Below are positions 1-11,595 of a stretch of DNA of 64,000 nucleotides, one piece after another. The notes under the pieces were generated by a model. That model did no database searches. It was not told the origin of the DNA and saw nothing but the letters and a program-made list of their open reading frames with translations. Made by a program: the position numbers and the translations under genes. Source of the DNA: Cercis canadensis (taxonomy: Eukaryota; Streptophyta; Magnoliopsida; Fabales; Fabaceae). The stretch is from positions 322,463-386,462 of the forward strand of contig QAOA01006876.1 in assembly GCA_003255065.1 (NCBI GenBank), in the 5' to 3' direction. Positions within the stretch are counted from its first letter, which is position 1; every line of letters begins with the position of its first letter.

Positions 1-1060
1 AGTGGACATATAGATAGAGGTCCTAATTCGATTTTTAACCGAAATAAATGTTTAATGAGACGATCTAAATTTTAATTAGTATTATATAGTTTCAGGAAAA
101 AACTCATTTTCGTACCAAATGAATATTTTTCCTATATTCCGAAAGAAATAATTATAACAACTCCTTTTCGTCTTTAATGAGCCGAAAATTTGATTAAATA
201 TAGTTGTCAACAATTGACGAATCACGAAGGCTTGAAGTTTAAAGAACAATACATAACAAAAAGAAAAAAAGAATAATGAAATATAAATAGAATTAATAAA
301 TATGAGTTATCAACACAGATATGATTTTTAGGCTTTAATTTCAAATCGTGAAAAAGTTATATTGTAACTTCTATCGATATCTCGTTAAATTAGTTACTTA
401 GTTTGTTATTGATTTTCAATAAACAGTTCTCTATATTTTAGCAGTAGCTGTTGTAGGTCCTTGGTAAAATGGTTGCTCTTTTTATCAACTGTGTTTAAAA
501 ATATGTTTTCTCCTGTTATGTTTTTTTTTTTTTTTTTTTAAATCTAGTGCTGCTAGTAATTTTAAAAGTAGGTGATATATAAATATTATTAAAAAATTTA
601 TTGACACTTATGATATGGCCAGACTTTTATGTACAAAAAAATTCAATCAATCTTGATATCATATGTAACTTAGTAAACATATTTATACAAGATAATTAAT
701 ACATCATAAAATTATTTTGTTAATAAAATAATATATTCGAAAGGAATAGTCTATTATCATATTCCTAAAATCTTGCAAAATCAATTGTAGATAACATATT
801 AAAATATAACTAATTTTTTCAAATTAAATTATCATCAAACCCAATTTGACCTCTAATTTAATTCAAACATGCACAATTTAAGCATTTAATTATTAGAATT
901 AAAAAGAATTGCTTGTTTACCTTTTGGGGGAAAATAATTTAAATTTCAATGATAAAAAAAGTTACATAATGTGGGGAAGAGGGGCAATATGGTAAAGAAG
1001 AGGAAAGCAGAACTCGGAACTTGGAACTTTGAACGCGAGGCGGGAGGGCCAGGTGGATAG
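1..1060. other. AT-rich intergenic DNA upstream of FatB
   Basis: I see no coding frame with family resemblance here. The stretch is very AT-rich with long A and T runs (a run of about 19 T at 521-539). The last 150 bases become more GC-rich and lead into the FatB promoter. Confidence 0.6.
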
Positions 1061-1070
1061 TATAAAATAA
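1061..1070 (+). promoter_or_regulatory. Probable TATA box of FatB
   Basis: The sequence TATAAAATAA lies about 460 bases upstream of the proposed leader splice donor. A CT-rich leader (around 1130-1165) follows, as is common in plant 5' UTRs. Transcription would start near 1090-1100. This rests on motif and position only. Confidence 0.5.
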
Positions 1071-1523
1071 AGTCGCTGGACGCCAATTCCCTACCATTGG
1101 CAGAAGCACAACCGCTGGCCCTAGACACACTCCTTTTCTCTCTCATCCCTCTTCTTCTCCCTCTCTGTTTTTGCTGCAAACTTAAACCGCACTAAGCAAC
1201 AGAATATTTCCCCCTTTTTATATTCCAAAATAGCCAAAAAAATAAAAATTATTGGACTCCAAAACAGGGAGGGCAAGCACGAAGAAGGAGATCGCAGACC
1301 CTGCAAACAACGAGAAAAAGGGGCCTTGCAGATCCAAAATGACGCATTAGCCCTTTTCCTCATTTCACCTTTCGTCTTTGGTTTTTTCTTTTTTGGTTAA
1401 GGTACGGTCTCCGGCCTTTTCTTCCCTTTGCCCTCATTTCCTCCTTTGCCCTCATTTCCTCGTCTGATCTAGGCGTAAGGGCCCCAAACTGTTGCGCGTT
1501 GCTTGGTTGCCGGGATAGTACAG

Positions 1524-2729
1524 GTACGCTCTGCAAAATCAATTTTTCTGAGCTTTTTACTTGCTGCTTTTGGTTTTCGTTAACAATGGAAGATCGACGT
1601 CTAATATTTGAAAATAAAAATCTAAACTTTCTACATTTCTCGCTTTCCCAGCGTAGCATTAGAGGTTTTTTGTTTTTTTGGTGGAGACCTTTATTTTTTT
1701 AACTTAATGAGGGGTGGGTCGCGTTCATTGCGAATTCGTACTCTGATTTTTGTTACATATTGCAATGTGTGTGAATTTTCTTTTATTTTTTTTTTAGGTT
1801 TTTCTATGATTTGTTAAGACTCCATTTTTGCCTTCCAGTATAATCTTCGTTTCCGATGTTTATAGATTCGAAGTCAGATCTGCACCATTTTTGGCTAGAA
1901 TTTAAATATTAAATATATGTGTATTTGTTATTTAACAAGTTTATTATTTTAAATTTCATGATCATTTCGTTTTCTAAAACTTTTTCGTGGTATCTTTCTT
2001 TAGAAAATGTATTGGCAATTAAGATGTGGAAACTTTTAAAATTTTGTAGCTTTCTATACAATCACAGGATTCGCCGCTTTTTGTAAAATTTTATCCGAGA
2101 CAGTTTAATTGCGAACTGACAGTTGGTTTTGATGAACTCTTTTTTGTTCTTCGATGCGTTCTGATAAAAGTTCAAGAGGACTCAAAAACTGAAGTGCATG
2201 ATAGAGTAAATGGCCTGTTAGATCTTTTGAATGGCAAATAGCTAAAGATGCAAATTAAAGTTCTTAATCAGGAGCTTCAAATGAGTACCTTTTTTTTTTT
2301 TTTTTTTAAGGCTANTTTTTTTTTAAAGGCTAAACTTTGAATTTGTTCTGAAATTGGAGTTTCTTTTCCAAATGCTGAAGATTTTAGGGAGTAAAGTTTC
2401 TAATGACTGCTGAGCTAGTTTCTTGCATGTCCTGCTTACCTGGAATTAAAAATAATCTGTTTTCATTGTACTGGCTCTTTTACCAAACTCAGATGGTGCC
2501 ACTCTTTTGTGTATGTGGTGTATTAACATGTTCTGATTGATTATTATGCAAGTGAAGTGTGATGGTGTTGCTCGTTGGTGCATTTTCCATGTGATTCTTC
2601 ATATGTTTTCTCTTATTGATACTACACATTCAGATTGTTTTACTATTAGTTTACCTATTTTTTGTCCTCTTTCTTTTGGTGGAGAGGGAGAAGAAGTATG
2701 GTTTTTAACTCGCTTCAACTTATATGCAG
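1524..2729 (+). other. Probable 5' UTR intron of FatB
   Basis: A donor (CAG|GTACGC) ends the leader at 1523. An acceptor (TATGCAG|CC) at 2729 lies 14 bases before the FatB start codon. The interval is T-rich and lacks a conserved frame, which fits a leader intron. A poly-T tract and a single N at 2315 lie inside it; the N is flanked on both sides by the same T-run plus AAGGCTA motif, so it is an assembly junction. RNA reads across 1523/2730 would settle it. Confidence 0.55.
2315..2315. other. Single-N assembly junction
   Basis: TTTTTTTTAAGGCTA precedes the N and TTTTTTTTAAAGGCTA follows it, so the same short sequence is present twice across a contig join. It lies in the FatB leader intron. 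Confidence 0.8.
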
Positions 2730-2743
2730 CCCTAAAATTCATT

Positions 2744-5700
2744 ATGGTGGCAACTGCTGCTACGTCTGCGTTTTTCCCTGTTACTTCATCCTCACCAGAC
2801 TCTGGTGTAAAGGCCACCAAACTTGGTGGTGGGTCTGTTAACCTTGGAGGACTCAAATCGAAGCCTGCTTCTTCTCGTGGCTTGCAAGTTAAGGCAAATG
2901 CCCAAGCCCCTCCCAAGATTAATGGAACTGCCGTTGTTAAATCTGTTGAAGGTGTGAAGCATGATGATCCTGCCCCAAGGACTTTCATTAACCAATTACC
3001 TGATTGGAGCATGCTACTTGCTGCTATCACAACAATTTTCTTGGCAGCAGAGAAGCAGTGGATGATGCTTGATTGGAAGCCAAGGCGAACTGACATGCTT
3101 ATTGACCCATTTGGAATAGGACAAATTGTTCAGGATGGTTTGGTTTTTCGGCAGAATTTTTCTATTAGATCATATGAAATAGGTGCTGATCGAACAGCAT
3201 CTATAGAGACATTAATGAACCATTTACAGGTATGCTTATAAGAATGCCATTTTAATTAAATTCTTTGGAGATAATTTGCTTGTAGCCAGATCGCCTTATA
3301 GATTGTAACTGTGCGGGAGTAAAAGTATGCACAGATGATTGTGAATCTTTTTATTCAAGATTATCTTTTTTGTTTGTTTGCCGACAGGAAACTGCACTTA
3401 ATCATGTCAAGACTGCTGGGCTTCTTGGTGATGGCTTTGGTTCTACGCCAGAGATGTGCAAAAAGAACCTGATATGGGTGGTTGCTCGGATGCAGGTTGT
3501 GGTTGATCGTTATCCTACATGGTAAGTCACCTGGACTCACCCTTAATATTTGATTTGCCCAGGTATCTAGCTACAGCTGCAATTTCTCCATGTAATTATG
3601 TGTTTTTTTATGATAAATGACGACACTTCATAATTTCTAACTGAAAGTTTTGGCACTTCTCCATTTTGTCTTTAGATTATGTATCTTGTTTGGAGAATTG
3701 GCCTAATAGCTGACATATAACTAAGAACATTGTCATACTTGTGAAATTCTTCTTTGAGGATTATATATTGGAGAAACAGGCCTTATTCATGAAGTTTAGG
3801 ATGCCCATGCCTTAGTACTTTAATCTAGATGTAAAATGTAATATCTTACAAATTATAGATGTGGTGAATTTAACTGGGTTTTAATTATGGTACAAAGATG
3901 AATGCAGATGCACACTTGTGAAAGAACCAGTGGAAGCAGCAAATACCATGAGCCTTTTGCACGCCTCACCAAACTAATGCTTTTGAATTTAACAATTTTT
4001 ACAATTTATATACCATCTGTTCTGGCTGAGTACCATATGTTTTTTCTATTATTTTGCGTTGTTTGTATGCATGTGAAGTTAGAGAAACTTTGGTTAGGAT
4101 TATTGTGGAGCGTTATTAAACTGATAATCTGAAAGTTGTCCGATTCTATCTGTCTTTCAGGGGTGATGTTGTTCAAGTAGACACTTGGGTTTCTGCATCT
4201 GGAAAAAATGGTATGCGCCGTGATTGGCTTGTGCGTGACTGCAAAACTGGTGAAACCCTGACAAGAGCCTCCAGGTATAAATCATTTTAAGGAATCCTCC
4301 TTTTCCTGCTTCCTCCTGCTGCCAACAGCAGTCATGCCTTAAACTGCTTCTTTCAATGTGCATGACTGGTGATTGGGCAATTTCACTTTTATGAAGTCAT
4401 GGTAACAGTTGCTTCCTCTTATTCCTGAAATTAACTCTACTGACGTGTGAAATCTCAATTTGCATTTTTCTTGCTTTAGACAATGAAGCACTTATTTGAG
4501 AAAATTTTCACTTCCTGTTTTTGTAGATGTAAATATCTGATGCTACTGGCAGGAGTTAATCTTCTTACTTCGTTATTAAGTATAAGTTTTTATCTTGCCT
4601 ACATGCAACATGCAACATACTGGAGCAAGATAAAGCAGCTTCTAAGTGTTTCTGATGTTTTGGTTTTGGTTATCTACAGTGTCTGGGTCATGATGAATAA
4701 ACTGACTAGGAAGCTATCTAAAATTCCGGAAGAAGTCAGAGGGGAGATAGAGTCATATTTTGTGGATTATGCTCCTGTTGTGGAAGAGGATAACAGAAAA
4801 CTACCCAAACTTGATGACGATACAGCAGATTATATTTGCTCTGGTTTAACTGTAAGCCACTGGCTTGCTTGTTATTGTTGATTTATCTCCTAAAATTGCC
4901 TCAGATGTTTATGTAGTTTTATTTTCAGCCTAGGTGGAGCGATTTAGATGTCAATCAGCATGTTAACAATGTGAAGTACATTGGCTGGATCCTGGAGGTA
5001 TTTTTCCTTTCTTATTTGTCTCAATTCCCATCCTTGTTTTCTTCTCCCATTTCTCTCTTTGTTTCTTTCTTCTTCCTTCTTCCTTCTGGGTGGGCTTATT
5101 TATTAGTCAGGCTTGTCTGACTGGAATCAGAGCTTTTTACTTTCAGCTTCGCAAAGTGTTTGGACTTGGGCAATAATGTTGCAGTCTGGTTGTGCCAGTT
5201 TGTTTGTTGATGTTGATATCCATATTGAACTAAAGCGTTGAGAAATAATATTTGATTGGTTTGGCCGTTTGGGTATAGCACATTGACAATATCTGTATTG
5301 TATGCAATTGATAAATAATTTATGGCAGATTATAAATATGGAAGTTGAAGTACTGAATCAGTGGAAATAGTAGTGGGCATTTGATGGTTAATGGAAGTGA
5401 TTTTTGTGAGCCTGAGTAGAAAATATTGGAAATGGCTTGAAACATGAAATCTGATATAATTGAGTTGTAATATGCTGTGATGCTTGTGAACACTCAAGGA
5501 AATAGAAGAATAGAAGAATGCAGAGCATGATGTTGATCGTGTGGATCATTTATGTTATTCCCCTTTTCAATATTAGTGCTTGTCACTTGATACTTTATAC
5601 TCTTGGAGATCAAAACCGTGATAAGCTTATTTGGTGTTTACTTTTTTATGCATTTTCTTTATTTGGTTTATCATGCCCCTTAACCCAAGTTTTTTATTTT

Positions 5701-5981
5701 GATTGTTGCAGAGTGCTCCGCAGTCAATCTTGGAGAGTCATGAACTTGCTTCCATGACTTTGGAGTATAGGAGGGAGTGTGGTAGAGACAGTGTGCTGCA
5801 GTCTCTGACTGCTGTCTCTGGAGCTGATGTTGGCAATTTAGCTCACAGCGGAGAAGTGGAGTGCAAGCATTTGCTTCGACTCGAGGATGGCGCTGAGATT
5901 GTGAGGGGTAGGACTGAGTGGAGGCCCAAACAAGTGAACAACTTTGCTGTTGTGAATCTGGTTCCAGCAGAAAGCACGTAA
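2744..5981 (+). CDS. FATB: Palmitoyl-acyl carrier protein thioesterase FatB, plastid
   Basis: Hydrolyses saturated acyl-ACPs, mainly 16:0, ending plastid fatty-acid synthesis and releasing free fatty acids for export. Coding exons: 2744-3229, 3388-3521, 4161-4274, 4680-4851, 4929-4997, 5712-5981; all introns are GT-AG, frame is kept, product 414 residues (usual FatB length about 415). The start MVATAATSAFFPV begins a Ser/Ala-rich plastid transit peptide, followed by the hydrophobic segment LPDWSMLLAAITTIFLAAE that marks FatB rather than FatA. Two hot-dog domains follow. Catalytic residues known for the family are visible: Asp309, Asn311 and His313 in LDVNQHVNNVKY, and Glu347-Cys348 in RRECGRDSVLQS. 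An upstream in-frame ATG at 2537 lies in the presumed leader intron, so I chose 2744. Nothing looks broken. Confidence 0.95.
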
Positions 5982-6884
5982 ACATTTCATCGTAATGTCT
6001 AATGGCTGTGGTGTCATCAGTCTCCTTGCTGTGTGCAGATTGCTTATGCCTTGTGGAGAAATCTTGCTTGTTTTTGTCCCATCTACATTGTTTTTATATA
6101 TGCCTTCTAATTTGTCGTACTTTTGGTGGGTAAGGGAGGAAAAGGAGAAGTAAAATCTCGTTGTAATTAGCTCCTGCTCTACTCTCTCTCTTCCTTGCTG
6201 TTCCATATTCCATTTTGTTTATGGTTACGCACCAAGGCACATACCGCTAGGCTGTCTTTCAATATTTAATTGTTTCATCAAAATGGCTAGGCATGTATAT
6301 TATTTTTTCTTTTTCTCTCTTGGCCTTTGTTGGAAAAGATACAGAATTCCTTGTGAACAAAGCTACAATTATTATTTTATGTATAGCCTGTAGGCAAATG
6401 ATTGACTTGTCTGCACTTGCTCATGATACAACTGTGATTGCATTCTCCAGCTTGTATGCTAGTGTCTCACATGGCAACTGTTGGGTTCATAGCTTATCAT
6501 CATGTAAGGGTGTGGCACCTTGGTTCATTTGTGGGCCTTCAATGTGCATGTGCATTTTGTTTAGAACACCGTGAGCTGGAAGCTGAGCTTGGGCTTTCAT
6601 GACTTCTCTCTGATTTGAGGCTGAACTGCTCCGTACATTTTGTGATTGAATTTGAGGTTTGGAATTGGGAAGTGGTGCTTAAAGAAAGTTTCACCTAGGT
6701 TTGTCAATGAAGTGTTGGATCACGAATATTTTTTAATAATGTGATTATATTGTTATTTTATTGAAATATAAACATAATAATCACGTCAAGGGTATTTTAA
6801 TGATCTCATTATTTTTAATTCCTTTAGCACTCTTTTGTCTATACCATTTAGTTTAATACCTATGAATAGTTTTCCCATTGCTTT
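5982..6884 (+). other. FatB 3' UTR and following intergenic DNA
   Basis: Directly after the FatB stop comes T-rich transcribed-looking sequence, probably 3' UTR for the first 250-300 bases. No clear poly(A) signal can be chosen with confidence. I see no further gene before the duplicated block at 6885. Confidence 0.45.
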
Positions 6885-7177
6885 TCAATTGTACCCAAAA
6901 ATATAATAATGGATGACTATCACATGCTGCCATTCTGTTAGGGCCATGATGATTTTGGAGGCTTTACTTACGTTGCCAGAAGAGTCCGTGACCCAAGTTT
7001 TGTGTGCGGATCCTGAAATAAAGTACCCCTNTCAATTGTACCCAAAAATATAATAATGGATGACTATCACATGCTGCCATTCTGTTAGGGCCATGATGAT
7101 TTTGGAGGCTTTACTTACGTTGCCAGAAGAGTCCGTGACCCAAGTTTTGTGTGCGGATCCTGAAATAAAGTACCCCT
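6885..7177. repeat. 146-bp exact direct repeat around a single N (assembly junction)
   Basis: Bases 6885-7030 and 7032-7177 appear identical by eye and are separated only by the N at 7031. This is the signature of two overlapping contig ends placed side by side instead of merged. It should be read as one copy of sequence. Confidence 0.9.
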
Positions 7178-7963
7178 CTCCCCTCTCTAGCTACTAGATT
7201 AACTTGTTTAGGTTCAACCTCTGTTTGCACATGCGAGATCGGACAAGGTGATAACAAATTCATATTTAATCTCCAAATTCCAGAAAATTATACTATGCAC
7301 ACCACTGTATAATTATCATTATTTATTTCTTTATATACGAAGATGCCCACTGATTTCTTCTATCTCGTTGCACTTTGATGAACTCTCTACTGGGTTTGTC
7401 CAATGAACAATGTGTCATCGAAATTATTCGTTTTTTGGCAGCCATTTTAAGGTTCCAAGTTCCAACGGAAAAGCAGAAAAACAAAAAAGGCTCCAACAGA
7501 AAAACCAGGCATTATGTCTGTCTCCAAAATGAGCACTGAATCCCAGGATCATACTTGCGCTGGTGATAGATAGATACATAGATAGATAGAAGGTAAGAAA
7601 AAAGGTAAATTACCCGTGGGTAGACAATGCCCAAGGTGAACTGAAGAAAAGTCATTATAAAGCTGCCAAAAGAAGCAGTAAATTTCCCTTTCAAGTTGAA
7701 CTCGAAGGGATGCTAAAGACCAGTAAATTTCTCTATCAGGTTTATCCAAGTCTGTGAACCTGATAAAAGTGAGCAGGTATTTCGAAACTCCACGTGGCTC
7801 TCCATTCTCCGCTTAAATGATTTATTGGGGTTGTTAGGATAAGAATATCTGCTTGATCTAATAATTGTTTGTGTATATAAGCTGAAGTGAAAAAAGAAGT
7901 CCACATAATTTGTCTTTGTTAAGAAACGTAAATATGACATTATCTGAGGACGATAATGGTCGC
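7178..7963. other. Intergenic, no gene seen
   Basis: Unremarkable AT-rich DNA with a short GATA-type microsatellite near 7564-7590. The open frames on the minus strand here are low in information and match no family I recognise. Confidence 0.5.
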
Positions 7964-9063
7964 GGATAAGTAAATGTCACTTTTCAATTGGTTCATGCCT
8001 TTGGGTTGTGGTACAGAAATTTTCATGCAACTTCTGGGTGTTTTGAATTGTAATCTCAGTCTCTTAGTTTAGCATTTGAATTTGGTAAATATGTTACTGT
8101 TCTGTTCGTAAGACACGCACAAACATAATTTTTTCTACAAAGTTAAGTTAAAATTCACAAATTTCATTATTGACTTGCGTTACTACTTGTTTACATCTGG
8201 GAAAAAGTTTGTAACTTTTCTTTTCTAGTGTAGCAACAACGGCTTCTTTGTATTTATTATATTTTTTAATTTCATAATAATGGTAAATTCTTAAATCATA
8301 AATTTGACTAATGATGTGGCAACTGGCAATGCTAAGTTAGATTAGCATTAGTCATTACAATAATTGTAACCCTTATTCTTGGTGATTCTTTTCCAGGATT
8401 CTCCTAGTCCCTGTTCTTCTCTCTCCCAGCATGCAAATATATAGATTTGAAGTTGAGCACCGAAATTCAGTCACTATATATACACTTTTCACTATANGGA
8501 TATGTAAAAGTCACTTTTCAATTGGTTCATGCCTTTGGGTTGTGGTACAGAAATAATCATGCAACTTCTGGGTGTTTTGAATTGTAATCTCAGTCTCTTA
8601 GTTTAGCATTTGAATTTGGTAAATATGTTGCTGTTCTGTTCTTAAGACACGCACAAACATAATTTTTTCCGAATAATACATAATTTTTCCTACAAAGTTA
8701 AGTTAAAATTCACAAATTTCATTATTTATATATTTGCTTATTAACTTGCGTTACTACTTGTTTACATCTGGGAAAAAGTTTGTAACTTTTCTAGTGTAGC
8801 AACAACGGCTTCTTTGTATTTATTATATTTTTTTAATTTCATAATAATGGTAAATTCTTAAATCATAAATTTGACTAATGATGTGGCAACTGGCAATGCT
8901 AAGTTAGATTAGCATTAGTCATTACAATAATTGTAACCCTTATTCTTGGTGATTCTTTTCCAGGATGCTCCTAGTCCCTGTTCTTCTCTCTCCCAGCATG
9001 CAAATATATAGATTTGAAGTTGAGCACCGAAATTCAGTCACTATATATACACTTTTCACTATA
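7964..9063. repeat. Two diverged copies of a 533/566-bp block around a single N
   Basis: The block at 7964-8496 is repeated at 8498-9063, separated by the N at 8497. The copies share nearly all sequence. The second has short insertions near 8670 (an extra CCGAATAATACATAATTTTT) and near 8725, the first has an extra few bases near 8220, and there are scattered substitutions. The level and kind of difference, plus the N, fit two alleles of one locus laid in tandem by the assembler. Confidence 0.8.
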
Positions 9064-10300
9064 GATTAGGTGGGAGCATAACTTTTCTGTCTGCCCAAAG
9101 ATAAGAGGGGAAAAAGAAAGTATTCTGTTACCGAGTAAGGTAAAATATGAATCTCCAAGCACCTCACATAAAAAATTATGGTTCCAAGGGAAAAAAATTG
9201 AATGGAATTAAATCATTACTTAAGGCCAAAAAGGAAAAATCATCATTACGTTTTTTCAAGGGATAACGATAAGGTTGTAAATAGTAAAACGAATGAATCT
9301 TCCTGTCTTTTCTTACAAGGAAATAAAAAAGTATAAATAATTTAATCCCTTCATCACATACCCTTTAATAAAGTATTTTTCCCGTATAAAAAAAGTATTT
9401 TTTTTTATAGTAAATCCCTTCAATAAAATATGGCAGTAGATAGAGAAAATATTTCCTAATTCAGATTTTCGAATGCTCAAGTGTTGTCAATCTAAAAAGA
9501 CTAAATTAATTTTCAAAATTTGTTATTATTATATTCGTATATATATATATATATATATAAAATTAACTTTTTTTATATATATCATTATACGTATAAATAA
9601 AATAACTAACTTAAAGAATATTTTAATAATCATATAAAAATTATTTTAATAATAATTTTATAAAAATAGACCTTTTTCCCTAGATAATTTTCTTATATTT
9701 GCTTCATTAATTCATTTTCTACACAAATCAGAAAAATGGTGTAAATCTATATTTATTTTGCTGAAAATTGGTGGGGGTAAATCATTTATGATAATAAAAA
9801 AAAACCTTAAAACAGAAAAAATGCAATTATTTTTGTATGCGGAAAGAAATTAAGAGAGTTGACTCTGTTAAGACGGTTCCATTTTTTTTTTCTTGCCATG
9901 TCTAGACGATTCTGAAGACCACATTTATTTGCATTTCATGTGGGCAGCAGAATATCATTGTTGTCACTAATTTCGGTTATATTCCAAATAGACATAATAT
10001 ACATAGATATACTCCTTGTTATTAGCTTTGCTTGCTTTATTTACCTTAAGTTGGGTTTGGTGGTGACTGCAATGTCGTACCTACAGTTCTGTGTAACATG
10101 TCGCATCGCTTATTCTCTTGAATCGAGGAAAGGAAACCTGTGTGTGTGAGTAGTGAGTACCATTCATGGGGATCGATCATGCTGATGGGGTCTCCACTCT
10201 CCAACTAAAGCATATCCAAATCTAACATTTTTTCAGATCAATTCCCTTTTTTTTTTTTTTCCTCACACCATACTACATTTTCTTTCTATATTTCTTCAGT
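9064..10300. other. Intergenic DNA with AT microsatellite
   Basis: Very AT-rich. An alternating (AT)n tract runs about 9537-9559. I see no gene. The distal part (from about 10150) becomes CT-rich and is the promoter and leader region of the PP2A B' gene. Confidence 0.5.
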
Positions 10301-10454
10301 ACCGCAGAGACAAGTCTCTCTTCTCTTCAAACCCATCTTTCTCTTTACTCTTTACTCTCACCCACCCACCCCTCCTATGCTTGATCTCTTTCGAAACCGT
10401 TAAACGCCTTCTCCAACTGGGTCTCTCTCTCTTCTTCCTAACTGGGTTTCTCAG

Positions 10455-11585
10455 GTTGGTCTTCTCTTATCTGTTTCAGCTACTGTGACTGCCTTCTTAA
10501 ATGTATTAATTTCTGGGGTGTTCCTCATTGATTGGAGTTGCTTTGTAGTACTAGGTGGATTTTAGCTTCATAGTTATACCAAAAGAGTTGTCTTTTCTGG
10601 TAATGATCATATAAGGTGCGAGAATTTTGCAGTGCTTTAATGTTCACGCATGTGGTTGATATTTCTCCATCTTTCCTTCTAATTTTAGTCTCAGATCTCG
10701 GTTTGTCTCTCCCACTTTTGCTGGGGCTGCAAGATTTTAAATTTATATTAATTAATGGTTTGTTAATTTCTTGCTAAAAGGGCACCCGTTTCCTTTTTGT
10801 ATTTTGTTTCTTATAGCCGACATATTTCTGGGTTTTCGCCTTTCTCCTTTCCCTGTATTTGGTTGCAGAATTTGTTTAGATGAACTTGATCTGCCTTTAC
10901 AATATTGCTACCTGTAGTTATCCTGGTAATTGCAAGGAATTATGCGACAACTTTAGTGTAGTCATGCTCTTGATGTTCGTAGTTGAAATATATTTGACAT
11001 TCTGCGAAATATGCTGAATTCTGTAATTTCTTTGTGGGACAAATTCACAAACATAAGTCGGATCTGGCTGGTACTTGCTACTTACTTTTCTGTGAAGGCA
11101 CCCCAATGCCATATTTGGAATAAGTGTATTATGATAATTAGCAATATACTTGTAGTCCAAGGGGGATGACTTCCGGTTAAATGTTGTTGTACCTCATTCC
11201 TCATATGAATTCTTGTGTTCCTCTATTGATCTTGTATTTTCCCCCAATTGCATACTCTATTGATATCCTATTATACATTATTTTGTAGATTATACAAACG
11301 TCTTCGTCTAATACCACCTATGGTCTTTATATTTGGTGTAGTATTCTCTTTTATGTTGGATTTATTCATATTCTTTCTTGATTTCCGCTTACTGTTTTGT
11401 ATCGGGTATAATCTCTAAATTGGTATTAGTTACACTTGAAGTTTACAAATGCCTTACTTTCCATAATTTTAGGGTACCATTGAATGGCTAGATTAAGTGT
11501 GGATGATTTTCTTGTTAATTGGAAGTAATATGCCTGTTAGCTGATGGTAAGTTGGGTGCAGGTGTACTTTCTTATAAGTTTGCAG
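10455..11585 (+). other. Probable 5' UTR intron of the PP2A B' gene
   Basis: A CT-rich leader (10300-10454) ends in TCTCAG|GTTGGT and the acceptor TTTGCAG|CATTG at 11585 lies 10 bases before the start codon. A second possible acceptor (GTGCAG|GTGTAC) ends at 11561. The interval is T-rich and non-coding in appearance. Confidence 0.5.
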
Positions 11586-11595
11586 CATTGCCGCC

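Noticed and set aside
2537-2743. Longer FatB N-terminus from an upstream ATG
   Set aside because: The stretch lies in the presumed leader intron, just before a good acceptor, and does not look like a transit peptide; the ATG at 2744 fits the family.
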